Origin: Leptolyngbya sp. SIO1E4
Lineage (GTDB): Bacteria; Cyanobacteriota; Cyanobacteriia; Phormidesmidales; Phormidesmidaceae
Length of the DNA stretch: 64,000 nucleotides
NCBI GenBank assembly: GCA_010672825.2
Contig: JAAHFU020000004.1
Location: 434,001 to 498,000, forward strand
Direction: 5' to 3'
Both the position numbers and the translations under genes were made by a program. Positions 53,201 through 61,206 of the stretch are shown here, piece after piece (the stretch's first letter is position 1; every line of letters starts with the position of its first letter). The notes under the pieces are model-generated. The model ran no database searches. It saw nothing but the letters and a program-made list of their open reading frames with translations, and was not told the origin of the DNA.

Positions 53201-54174
53201 ACTCGTGCCTGCCACACAAACGGGTGTTGCAAGACTGTCAGCGATCGCGGCTGACTGCGACGTTTGGTCTGTCCGCCCTGGCGCACCACCGCATAGCCAT
53301 CAGCAAACAACGGATACCAGGTGGCACTGGCGTCTTCCTCGGTTTCAGAAATGTCAGGCTGAGGGCCAAATCCGAGCAACGCGATCGGCACACCCCATTC
53401 AGCCCAGGGCAGGGTCTCACCCCGGCGCAGGGCCGCTTCGCGCTCAAACAAGGTATGGGCCACGCGACTACGCCAACGATGAATCTGCACCGCTGTTGGG
53501 TTGTCGGGCAGCAGCGGCGTCAGGTCAGCTTGCCACTCTGTCGGATAACTGTAGAGTAGCAGTCGCGCCCCGTCTACTCGTTGCCAGTCCTCGAAAGCGT
53601 CATTTTGGGGATCGGCCTCGCAGGGGTCAGTGGCCTCAAATTCGTTTCTGACCTCAGCGATGACAGGTTGCAGCATCAGCACTGCAACAGGCGGCAAGCG
53701 GCTGGCATCGCCTGTGCGAATCAGATCCGCTAACCGACCCTGAATGGTGTGACGTCGCTGCGCAGGCTCCTCCGGGGGAATCGGAGGAGCCTCTTCCGCC
53801 TCGTCAAGGGCGGGAGCCACCACAGGAACATCCAACAGCCGCACCTGCCGATTAAGCGACAAAATCACGTCTTCTCCTAGGGCGGTGATACCCTGGCCCG
53901 CAGTGACTAAAACCGTTGCAGCCTCAGCGGTGGAAGCATCATCCAACACCACTTCTAGCCCCTGAACGACGCCTGGTGAAACGCGTTGACCGTAAGTCGC
54001 CAACCGTCCTGCACGGGTTTGCTGCTCGGTTTCTAGCGCCGTGGCACTGAGGCTACGCCCAGTGAACAGGTTGAGTCGTCGTCGCCAGGGAGCCGTGACC
54101 TGCGGCATAAGGGTGGGCTGAATGCCGACCAGATGTTCATCGGGGAGCGGGGCGCGAATAGGACGGATATCCAT
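50236..54174 (-). CDS. large eCIS tail/baseplate-associated protein, 1,312 residues
   Basis: It is helical with several coiled coils (about residues 430-480 and 840-930) and an N-terminal domain (30-130) containing RVSPGVVQGLEVVLDD and VTAGQGITALGEDVILSLN, shared with the two following upstream genes. A middle region carries FAGTLKVADAIAPTTR and LPLLGAVTRSATVGERLKPG. The C-terminus is a beta-rich domain (SKPTTLRPGSRVELTIDASK, VTRTQRSQSIQIDADAR). No enzyme motif is seen. Large proteins of this kind occur in cyanobacterial eCIS loci and probably form peripheral baseplate structures. ATG 54174 lacks a clear ribosome site; the GGATGGGT-like tract before it is C-rich on the sense strand. Confidence 0.6.
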   Translation of the reverse strand: MDIRPIRAPLPDEHLVGIQPTLMPQVTAPWRRRLNLFTGRSLSATALETEQQTRAGRLATYGQRVSPGVVQGLEVVLDDASTAEAATVLVTAGQGITALGEDVILSLNRQVRLLDVPVVAPALDEAEEAPPIPPEEPAQRRHTIQGRLADLIRTGDASRLPPVAVLMLQPVIAEVRNEFEATDPCEADPQNDAFEDWQRVDGARLLLYSYPTEWQADLTPLLPDNPTAVQIHRWRSRVAHTLFEREAALRRGETLPWAEWGVPIALLGFGPQPDISETEEDASATWYPLFADGYAVVRQGGQTKRRSQPRSLTVLQHPFVWQARVQQFAEQLTEMAPMETPEDGRDRRQGFDRLPPVGVLPNAALDLTANRLPFFPISYDIRLRPIPQEQLDAVMVASAGLAPLRLNRAEQVQVLLPVPEALYDPNLLDFNTNVDSTFLEQIQEFVQRRGELLQRQQDLRQKLQALYRGIKGEALDFSEADADVIDPDETPTTGTLDPPEDAYGTAVQQGQRVAQSLEDLKNRLRDTPLQREVNRYLERNSPNFAGLETFIQILENKVKRANDPIDFGFLRVRSDLYRIRQFMLGAEEASRLVTSPVLADIVKKEESAFLTQQNLSAIFDALRQDAREPGGEPQIASTDLPPTTSETPAFTAATFQVPFTTTVFSQELISAAPRSASPTPVQFPLLQAEASFDDSIFVESQSRRADSLQVTGDTGKVLTPFAGTLKVADAIAPTTRLFQQPQRVIPQEAVVEQLPLLGAVTRSATVGERLKPGEALDSLNFAVEGQLQTVQLLALRDEPDGDSILNVDDLEIPGTRTSSDAAGLPFSRLTDAIASLQQQKLEDTGQARDEARLYERGIKSLEDTVATLRLVEGRVQAYRLAIADCRGVLKQLQGFLNQADVRLKSLGDELAEARHDVAVAQALREEEEARLQTLVDERRQILQNYVPFLVFHRPRAVSPRVSMPHHGINPAPAEPAVPVCLRSHPPLPTELRQAVNLLQDAPVKWFTRVAPLLNRFDQLPLLRNTLTLAQTRAARTTSQTTVLPGLTTSASRLSQAISRTVLAQTQVAQRYRQQTAQLNISSLVNLSWSRARDRARDLLSLGDLLNSQHQRSDITRQVNREVDLIAQVSGCLYASFSDVLPQIRLQWAESLSQYDTPVDLHQLASLPRWDQIPYRERRQMQELVDWLYSRINRKEADAVALMHDLVRICILLASQAPVSQIIAGRVSKPTTLRPGSRVELTIDASKIRIGMPVLLYGTNNQVVAEARVEDLSADQAAVQVTRTQRSQSIQIDADARAQFGTSLFGGFDSRFD

Positions 54175-54176
54175 GG

Positions 54177-54230
54177 GTCAAGAGGGGTGGAGGAGTGGAG
54201 GGGTGAATCGGTGGAGGCGTGGAGGGAGCG
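54177..54230. repeat. GGAGGGGTGAA/GGTGGAGG repeat tract, spacer 2
   Basis: Imperfect GGTGGAGG and GGAGGGGT repeats, a diverged member of the GGATGGGT tract family, between the 1,312- and 939-residue protein genes. Confidence 0.6.
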
Positions 54231-54363
54231 GGCGCGGCGCAAAATTTTGCGTCTGTGTGTGTTGTATGGCTCTGCAGGTATGGCTTCGCTAGCGTGCAGT
54301 GTGATGGCCGGGTAGTTTCATGTCTGGAAGTTTCATGTCTGGCAGTCTCCTCATAGTGGGTCT

Positions 54364-57183
54364 CTAGGGCCGGTCGCGAAAGATATTGGGATTTTCGATG
54401 ACGCGATTAAAGGTGTCGGGATTTTCAATCACTCGGTTGAAGGTGTCTTCGTTGCGGCGAATCACTTCAAACGTCCCAGGGGCTGCAATCACTCGATTGA
54501 AGGTGTTGGGGTTTTCGATGATGCGATTGAAGGTGTCTTCGTTGCGGCGAATCAGTTCGAAGGTTTCGGGTGCTTCGGTGATCCGGTTGAAGGTGTTGGG
54601 ATTTTCGATGACGCGATTGAAGGTGTCTTCGTTACGGCGAATCAGCTCGAAGGTTTCGGGCGCTTCGGTGATCCGATTGAAGCTGTCGGGATTATTCCCG
54701 ATGCGGAGAAACAGGTCGCGGTTGCTTTGTACCAGGTTGAAGGTGTCTGCATTGGCGCTGACCAGATTAAACGCTTCAGAGTTGCTTCTTACGGCGTCAA
54801 ATGCGTCAGGGCTGGCAGCCACTGCCGTAAAGGTGTCGGTGTTGGCACGGACGGTGTTGAAGGTTTCAGGGGCGTTGCGAATTAGGGTAAAGACCTCAGC
54901 GTTGTCGCGGATTTGGTTAAAGGTGTCGGGGCTGGTGGCGATCGCGGTAAAGATCTCAGGATTTTCGCGCACCTGGTTGAAGGGGGTACGATTACTGCCT
55001 ACCAGCTCGAAAATGGTAGGATCTCGCTGAATTTGCTCAAAAACGTCGGGATTTTCGCGCAGACTATCCACGAGAGTGGGATTGTCCCGAATTGAATCAA
55101 ATACGGTCGGGTTCGTGCGAACACGATCAAAGGCACCAGGATTCGTGCGAATCTGGTCAAATACGGTAGGGTTATCCCGAATTGAATCAAATACGACAGG
55201 ATTTACCCGAATACGCTCAAAAGTGTCTGGGTTGGCGCGAATACGCTCAAAGATTTGGGGATTCGTGCGGATTTGGTCGAAGCTGTTAGGGTTGTCGCGA
55301 ATGCGCTCAAAAATATCGGGGTCTTCCGTGATTCTTTCGAAGACTCGAGGATTTTCAAGAATCTGTTCGAAGACTTCTGGATTTTCAGCAATGCTTTGGA
55401 AGAGGTCAGGTCTAGCCTGAATCAGCTGAAAGACCTCTGGATTGTTAGCAATCTCGCGAAAGATCGGCAGATTGCCCTGAATTTCCTCAAAAACAGCGGG
55501 GTTCTGAGTGACTTGGTTGAAGGCAGCAGGGTTGGCCTGAACCATCGCCAGTACTTCTGGATTGGCGAGGAGTCTTTCTAGCTGTTCGGGATCCTCAATG
55601 AGGGGTCTGATGCTGTCGGCATTGTCACGCAGCATTCCCAGCACGTCAGGGTTGAGCCGCAGCTGGTTGAACAGGTCCAGGTTGTTGCTGACGATTTCAA
55701 ACGCTTCAGGATTCTCGGCAATGAGCTGGGTGACGGCTTCATCCGCCACATCATCCTCGCTCCCGCCCCCGACGGCAAAGCTGAATCCGCTCTCGCTAGC
55801 GAGGGCCGTCAAATTGCGACGACGCACGTACCAGAGCAGTCCTCCAGCATTAGCCACCTGGGCAAGCTGGTTGCGCCAGGCGGCGTCCTCAATTGATTCG
55901 GGGGTGGGGGTGGGCAGCACGATCGGACTGCCCGTAAAGCGGTCGAGCCGATTGGCGCGATCGCGGGCAAGTCCCTGCAAGACCTCTAGCGGTTTGCGAC
56001 GAGCCAATAAACCGATCGTGCTCGCCAACAGAGGACGCGCAATAGACGTCAGCTGATTGCGCAGCTGGGCAATTTGCGATCGCACCGCTGGAATCAGTAC
56101 CACGACTGCAGTTGACTCTAGCGCTTCGGCCTCAACCGTCAGGTCAATCGGCGGCAGCAGCAGACTTTCTTCTAACAGCAGGGGCAGCTCATCCACCGGT
56201 ATCACTGACAGTTCAACGTCCATCTCGGGTGGAAAGTAGGTCTGCGTGAAGTCAGCCGAGTTAATGGCGCCTACGGGTAGCGGCCCTGCCGGGGGCAGCG
56301 CATCGAAGTAGTCGGTTGCCGCAAAGGTCTGGTTACCCCGCTGTTCTAAAACATCCTGAAGCTGCTGCTCGTACTGCATCAGGTGCGCCTCACGCAGCAC
56401 GGCTGGAGCCATCCCCAGGGTCAGCACGGTATCTGTTTCGGTACCGACCTCGCGTCGCACTAAAAACGGGTCGACCCAGCGCACAATGCTGCCCCGCTCT
56501 AGGGCCACCATCGCTAGGGGCAATACGTTGCTGGGCATGCCGGGGGCCGCCGCTTCCACAAAAATCTGACGGGCGATCTGACTGCGGCGGCGATCAAGCT
56601 CGGCTTCGGTGCCGCTATCGGGAAAGGGAATCAGGGTGATTGCTGTCGCTTCAATGATGTCCCCGTCGTTGAGGCTGCGATCGCCATCAATGCGAGTGGG
56701 GTAAGCCGCAATTGCATTGGCCGTAAACTCCACCAGTCGCAGTGCCAGTACGAACAGCCCCGTGCGCGATCTCGGGGGCGCTTGAGGGATCTGCGATAGG
56801 CCAAAGCGGGTATTTAATCGCTGAATCTGAGCGACATCTGCCAGATCAACCGAGGTTGCTTCTGGTACCAGCACCAACTCTCCCCCAGGGGTGATGCCGT
56901 GTCCTGGCGACAACCTGACAACCGTTGCGCCCTGGTCAACTGCCCGTGTCACCATCAGACCCTGCACGATGCCGGTGCTACCGGTGCGACTCAGGTCGGC
57001 CTGCCGGGTAAGCACATAGTTTTGGTCACGGGTCAGGTCGCGAGCAGTGAGAAAGCGACCGTCAAAATACAGCGGACGACGACGGCGATCGTCCAACAGC
57101 AACGTGCCAGTTGCCAGCAAGGATTGGAGTTCAGTGGCGTCGATGCGCTCTCGGGTCGTGGGGCCTTGGGTGTAGTTGAGCAT
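54364..57183 (-). CDS. eCIS tail protein with 44 decapeptide repeats
   Basis: A 939-residue protein in two parts. Residues 1-490 hold the domain shared with its neighbours (GSTGIVQGLMVTRAVDQGAT, RLSPGHGITPGGELVLVPE). From about residue 497 to the end there are 44 tandem units of ten residues, consensus xxNPxxFxxI, for example RDNPTVFDQI, RTNPGAFDRV and RENPDVFEQI, with no insertions or deletions, plus a partial last unit. A period of ten with conserved Asn-Pro, Phe and Ile suggests a solenoid or fibre of helical turns. In the cluster it could be a long tail fibre, stalk or anchoring arm. I know no described decapeptide family of this form. No ribosome site is seen before ATG 57183. Confidence 0.75.
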   Translation of the reverse strand: MLNYTQGPTTRERIDATELQSLLATGTLLLDDRRRRPLYFDGRFLTARDLTRDQNYVLTRQADLSRTGSTGIVQGLMVTRAVDQGATVVRLSPGHGITPGGELVLVPEATSVDLADVAQIQRLNTRFGLSQIPQAPPRSRTGLFVLALRLVEFTANAIAAYPTRIDGDRSLNDGDIIEATAITLIPFPDSGTEAELDRRRSQIARQIFVEAAAPGMPSNVLPLAMVALERGSIVRWVDPFLVRREVGTETDTVLTLGMAPAVLREAHLMQYEQQLQDVLEQRGNQTFAATDYFDALPPAGPLPVGAINSADFTQTYFPPEMDVELSVIPVDELPLLLEESLLLPPIDLTVEAEALESTAVVVLIPAVRSQIAQLRNQLTSIARPLLASTIGLLARRKPLEVLQGLARDRANRLDRFTGSPIVLPTPTPESIEDAAWRNQLAQVANAGGLLWYVRRRNLTALASESGFSFAVGGGSEDDVADEAVTQLIAENPEAFEIVSNNLDLFNQLRLNPDVLGMLRDNADSIRPLIEDPEQLERLLANPEVLAMVQANPAAFNQVTQNPAVFEEIQGNLPIFREIANNPEVFQLIQARPDLFQSIAENPEVFEQILENPRVFERITEDPDIFERIRDNPNSFDQIRTNPQIFERIRANPDTFERIRVNPVVFDSIRDNPTVFDQIRTNPGAFDRVRTNPTVFDSIRDNPTLVDSLRENPDVFEQIQRDPTIFELVGSNRTPFNQVRENPEIFTAIATSPDTFNQIRDNAEVFTLIRNAPETFNTVRANTDTFTAVAASPDAFDAVRSNSEAFNLVSANADTFNLVQSNRDLFLRIGNNPDSFNRITEAPETFELIRRNEDTFNRVIENPNTFNRITEAPETFELIRRNEDTFNRIIENPNTFNRVIAAPGTFEVIRRNEDTFNRVIENPDTFNRVIENPNIFRDRP

Positions 57184-57265
57184 GGTGGGAGGGAGGGTGG
57201 AGGAGTAGAAGGGTAAAGGGGTGATGAGTGGATGGGTGGATGGGTGGATGGGTGGATGGGTAAAG
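57184..57265. repeat. GGATGGGT tandem-repeat tract, spacer 3
   Basis: GTGGATGGGTGGATGGGTGG over about 40 bases, flanked by related GGTGGAGG and GGTAAAGG units. Confidence 0.9.
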
Positions 57266-57317
57266 GGGGGAGGGTGAGTTTAGAAGGCGTGGGATAGTGG
57301 GTGGGGAGCGGGTGTTT

Positions 57318-58247
57318 TTAGGTCCATTCCGCTAGGGCGCTGGTGGGGTAGACGAAGCGGCGACTGTAGTTATCGATTTCGACGTCGCGGCTGAAGTCGC
57401 GGCTGATGATGCCATCGCTGCTAATGGCGGGAATGGTGAGGCGCGCTAGAAACAGGTCGGTGGGGTCTTGACCGGGGAGATGCTCGGGCAGAGGACGCAG
57501 GCCCGCTTGGTCGCGTTGATCGGTGCCTTCGTTCCAGGCGTCGAATAGGGCGTTGTGGCGCAGGGCCTGGAGGCGACGATCGCTATCGGCGATCGCCCTT
57601 GCCTGTTGTTCGCGCAGTTCAGACTGGGTGGGTTCAGCCTCAGATGTCGGCGGTTCTTCAGCGGGCGGGGGGTCAGCTGGGGTTGCGTCGATCTGCCAGG
57701 GTGAGACCGGCAGCGGGGGCGTATCTTCCTGGCGGACTCGCAGGCTGAGTTCATAGCCGTCGCGCAGGCGGGAAGGCTGAACGGCGTCAAGCGCATCGAA
57801 AGGGCCTGCAGCAAAGGCGGGTGTTTTGCCGCGATCGCAGGTGACAAACCGAATGAAGACATCCGCGATGACGCCATTCACACTGGCATTGAGGAACAGG
57901 TCATCTTGGGGCTGTGACCGGAACCAGCGGTTGAGCCGCAGGCAGGCGAGTCGGGGAACCTCAACCAGGCGACCGAGGCGATCAACCGCGAGGCCAGGTT
58001 CAACCACCAGGCGATCAGCTTCTGCTGGGGGGCCATCTTGGGCCGTATCGGGGTTGGGTAGGGCTTCGCGATAAACCCAGAGTCCGGCGGCAGTGCCGCT
58101 ACCGTGCAGATAAGCCAGCACGCGGGCCAGGCGGCTGCGGTGGTAGAGCTGCTCGGTCTGAAAGTCATCGGCAGCGAGTAAGATGCCGGGGGCGTAGAAG
58201 ACGCGATCGGGGGATGTGGGGGTGGTGAGGGGGTCGGATTGGGTCAT
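57318..58247 (-). CDS. eCIS tail-associated protein, 309 residues
   Basis: The shortest of three neighbouring proteins sharing an N-terminal domain: RVFYAPGILLAADDFQTEQL, GTAAGLWVYREA and RLVVEPGLAVDRLGRLVEVP. The C-terminus has DLFLARLTIPAISSDGIISR and DFSRDVEIDNYSRRFVYPTS. A Glu/Pro-rich linker occupies about residues 185-215. No catalytic residues stand out. As the domain occurs alone here, it gives the likely boundaries of the shared module. It lies between the tail-protein-I-like gene and the decapeptide protein gene, so a structural role in the baseplate is most likely. Confidence 0.6.
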   Translation of the reverse strand: MTQSDPLTTPTSPDRVFYAPGILLAADDFQTEQLYHRSRLARVLAYLHGSGTAAGLWVYREALPNPDTAQDGPPAEADRLVVEPGLAVDRLGRLVEVPRLACLRLNRWFRSQPQDDLFLNASVNGVIADVFIRFVTCDRGKTPAFAAGPFDALDAVQPSRLRDGYELSLRVRQEDTPPLPVSPWQIDATPADPPPAEEPPTSEAEPTQSELREQQARAIADSDRRLQALRHNALFDAWNEGTDQRDQAGLRPLPEHLPGQDPTDLFLARLTIPAISSDGIISRDFSRDVEIDNYSRRFVYPTSALAEWT

Positions 58248-58252
58248 GGGAA

Positions 58253-58292
58253 GGGGGGGTGGATGGGTGGAGGAGTGGATGGGTGGATGGGA
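58253..58292. repeat. GGATGGGT tandem-repeat tract, spacer 4
   Basis: GGGGTGGATGGGTGGAGGAG and TGGATGGGTGGATGG, followed by three GGATTTT units. Confidence 0.85.
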
Positions 58293-58338
58293 ATTTTGGA
58301 TTTTGGATTTTGGATTGTCTTCACTGGGTCTTCTGTCT

Positions 58339-61206
58339 TCACCTGAGGCGGGGGTCGAGGCTGGGGGGGCGTAGAATCAGGTCGCGTTCGCCGAGGTAGC
58401 TCTGGTCTAAGCGAACGGGGTTGGGCGTGGGGTTGGGGGCGAGGTAGGTATCGACCCCGACTAAAGAGGCCATTCCTACGAGGAAAGGCTGGCTGGCGGT
58501 GAGAACGCGGGTGAGGAGGTGAGCGGGGGTCTCCTGCTCAACGATGCGCCGGATGAGGCTCAAGTCTTGGGGGGTGACGGTTTGGTGAACCAGAACTGTG
58601 ACGCGGAAGGCGAGTTCGTCGAAGAAGGTGGCGATCGCGGTGGCTTCTTCTGGGTTGGGTAAATCGGCGCTAAACAACGCTAGGAACTCGGAGTGGATGT
58701 CATCGCCTAGAAATAGGCTGTCGCCAACAATGGAGTTGCCGCTGACGGCTAGGCCCTGCAGGAGGGGGTCGGTTTCGTCGGCGAGATCAGCGCCTAAAAT
58801 AGTGGCGAAGGTGCGCCGTAGGCGAAAGTCTTCCAGCACAACGATTTCGCCACTACTGACACCGTCATTGGTAGCGATGTCGAGTGCCTGTTGGAGCCCG
58901 GCAAGGGTGCCTCGTTTGGGATAAAGGGTGGCGGCTTCTTGCAGCAGTCGGCGGCGTTGGGCAGGTGCGTAGCCTGTCTCAAAACTGACGCCAATCCAGC
59001 TACCGAGCCAGTCCAGGGCGTCTTCGGGCACGGTGCGAGGGTCAGTGAGCAGATCCGCCCGGGCGATGCGGTCTTCCAGTGGCGTGAGCACGCTTTCAAA
59101 GGTGGTGAGAAAGCGCTCTAAAAAATCAGCTGGGGTGCTTTCGCCAGGGGCTTCAGCGGGTTCGCCAAACAGCGTTTCGCCGTAGAGCTGAGGCAGATAG
59201 CGATCGCGATAGGAAAATCGACTGCCATAGGCTCGCAGGGCAGCGATTTCAGGCGTGTGTTGTCCGTCACCGCTGAGTTCTGCCCGTACCCACAGGTAGC
59301 GCCCCCGTAAGGCGCGAACTTTGCGCCCGGCTCGCTGAATCAGCACGGTGAACAGCCCGGCTCGCTGTGGCTCGGGGGGGCATGCCAACAGCCCCGGCTG
59401 ATAGGGAATTTCAGACGGCTGAGAGAGCCAGGTGCCGTGGGGAATCGTGTGGTTTTTGGGGGTGGGCAGGTTGCCAAAGCCATGCTCGAACCAGTCGGTC
59501 GGTGGGGTATCCGCGGCGTCGCTGGTGCCCAAAAACAGGCGCACTGCAGTCGTGGCCGGAATAGCGGCTTCTAAATACAGGCGATGCCAGACCGTCTGGC
59601 TGCTGCCGCTATCCCACGGGCGGGCGCTGCGGGCTTCTCCTGCCGGGGCGTAGGTGGGCAGGGCCAGGGGCAGCAGCGGTTGTGGCACCTGCGGCGTTGG
59701 ATAGTGAGCGGGCAAAGAGAGACCGTGATAGAAGGGGGTACCCGTCCCATTGCGCAGTGGATAGAATTCGCCGAGGGGATAGGCAGTCTGAGCCTGAGAT
59801 GGCAACGCTAGGGGAATTTCGTACACGATCGCTTCGGTCGGGACGTTGGTCAGCATCAGAGCAATGCGGTCTTCAGCCGCCCAGGTAACGCTGTAGGGAA
59901 AGCGCGTTCCGGTGAGCGTCAGGGGGGCGCTCCATTCATCACCCAACCAGCAGCGCAGACGAGCATCCGCGTCGGTAACCCAGGTGAGCAGCGCCAGCCG
60001 ACCCGCAGGGCTTGCGGCAATTGCCACCAACCGCTCGCCCTCAAACCCGCCTGACCAAACCGTTTCTAACTGAGGCGGTAGGGGCGCTTCAACGCAAGGG
60101 CGAAAGGTGTTTGGCGTGTAGCCTGTGCCAGGGCGATCGCGCAGGGGCTGGCCAGTTAACTGCATCAGCCTACGGTTCGTCGACCCCTCTGACGGCGCAT
60201 CCAAAATCCAAACGGCTTCAGGCGCAGGGGCGAGCCGCCAAGCCGGTGCTGGATTTGTCAACACGACAGGGCTCCAGCGCTGGCGCAAATCCTGCATCAC
60301 GACCTGACCACCCACGGCCAGATACAGCACGCCATCATGCCCCATGGCCAGATCGCTCACGTCCGCATCAGCCGATGGCTCGTAGATAGCGACCTCACCT
60401 GGCGCGGCTCCGGTTGCCAACACAGCCCGGCGGTCGGCATCCCAGCGGGCAACGGTGCCCAAATCGTCACGGCTGGGGGGCACCTGGTCTAACTGGACGA
60501 GCGCGATTGTTTCAGACTCCACGGTGGCGAGCGCCAGGTCAAACTGACGGCGATCGCTAGTGGGTTCTGTCAGATCCGCTGCCGCTAAGTCAACGCTACG
60601 TCCACCCGGCAAGGTCATGCGGATTTGCGCATTGGGCTGGAATCCCTGCCCGGTCACGGTCAGTGTCTGAGTTAAAGAAGGCTGAGGTGGCGTCAGGTCG
60701 GTGAGGGCGACTGCTGGCAGGGAGGACGGCAACACCGTAAAGAAGTAAGGCGGACTCTGGGTGCCGTCGGGCAGGCTTACCGATAGGCTCGCAGGGCCAG
60801 CAACAGGCAGCGCCACCGCGATAGTTGTCTCGTTCGGGCTTTCGGCAATGGGCTGGGCTGCCAACACCTGGATCTGACCGTCTGCCAGCGTCACAGTGAC
60901 CAACAGATTATCGGAAAAGCCTGTGCCGCTTAGGGTTAAGAGCTGTTCTTCGGAGGCAGCTTGAGGCAGTACAGGAGACAGACGAGCGATTTGCACGGGG
61001 ACAGCTTCCGCCGCCACGCCAAAGTACAGCGGATTGCTCTGGCTGCCGTCTGGATTGATCAGTGTCAGGCTCCAGCGGGGCAGCCGCTGACGCGCCAGGC
61101 GCAGCGATCGCCGTGCCTGGCTGTACTGAACCGCAGGCGGATTGCCTGGACGAAACCAGTCCTTCTCATCTGACAGCATCCAAAACTTTAGGCCGTTGGC
61201 ATCCAT
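58339..61206 (-). CDS. phage tail protein I-like eCIS baseplate protein (Afp12-like), extended
   Basis: About 955 residues. Two IPT/TIG-like immunoglobulin domains lie near the N-terminus (LLTLSGTGFSDNLLVTVTLA, LTVTGQGFQPNAQIRMTLPG), followed by a beta-propeller-like region (about 270-640). The C-terminal 300 residues are the tail-protein-I part: FLERFLTTFESVLTPLEDRI, ALDWLGSWIGVSFETGYAPA, QRRRLLQEAATLYPKRGTLA and IRRIVEQETPAHLLTRVL. This family links baseplate wedge and fibres. ATG 61206 overlaps the stop of the upstream gene (TGATG), and GGAGG lies seven bases ahead, so translation is coupled. Phage members are about 200 residues; the long N-terminal addition is an eCIS trait. Confidence 0.82.
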   Translation of the reverse strand: MDANGLKFWMLSDEKDWFRPGNPPAVQYSQARRSLRLARQRLPRWSLTLINPDGSQSNPLYFGVAAEAVPVQIARLSPVLPQAASEEQLLTLSGTGFSDNLLVTVTLADGQIQVLAAQPIAESPNETTIAVALPVAGPASLSVSLPDGTQSPPYFFTVLPSSLPAVALTDLTPPQPSLTQTLTVTGQGFQPNAQIRMTLPGGRSVDLAAADLTEPTSDRRQFDLALATVESETIALVQLDQVPPSRDDLGTVARWDADRRAVLATGAAPGEVAIYEPSADADVSDLAMGHDGVLYLAVGGQVVMQDLRQRWSPVVLTNPAPAWRLAPAPEAVWILDAPSEGSTNRRLMQLTGQPLRDRPGTGYTPNTFRPCVEAPLPPQLETVWSGGFEGERLVAIAASPAGRLALLTWVTDADARLRCWLGDEWSAPLTLTGTRFPYSVTWAAEDRIALMLTNVPTEAIVYEIPLALPSQAQTAYPLGEFYPLRNGTGTPFYHGLSLPAHYPTPQVPQPLLPLALPTYAPAGEARSARPWDSGSSQTVWHRLYLEAAIPATTAVRLFLGTSDAADTPPTDWFEHGFGNLPTPKNHTIPHGTWLSQPSEIPYQPGLLACPPEPQRAGLFTVLIQRAGRKVRALRGRYLWVRAELSGDGQHTPEIAALRAYGSRFSYRDRYLPQLYGETLFGEPAEAPGESTPADFLERFLTTFESVLTPLEDRIARADLLTDPRTVPEDALDWLGSWIGVSFETGYAPAQRRRLLQEAATLYPKRGTLAGLQQALDIATNDGVSSGEIVVLEDFRLRRTFATILGADLADETDPLLQGLAVSGNSIVGDSLFLGDDIHSEFLALFSADLPNPEEATAIATFFDELAFRVTVLVHQTVTPQDLSLIRRIVEQETPAHLLTRVLTASQPFLVGMASLVGVDTYLAPNPTPNPVRLDQSYLGERDLILRPPSLDPRLR

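Noticed and set aside
54386-55420. Plus-strand repetitive open frames (214 and 114 codons)
   Set aside because: Antisense shadows of the 30-base repeats coding the decapeptide array.
54364-55695. 30-base periodicity considered as CRISPR or satellite DNA
   Set aside because: The period is explained fully by an in-frame decapeptide repeat, with codon-level variation conserving Asn-Pro, Phe and Ile.
50059-58292. Regular GGATGGGT tracts considered as a CRISPR array
   Set aside because: Units are contiguous 8-base tandem repeats without unique spacers, and no cas genes are present.
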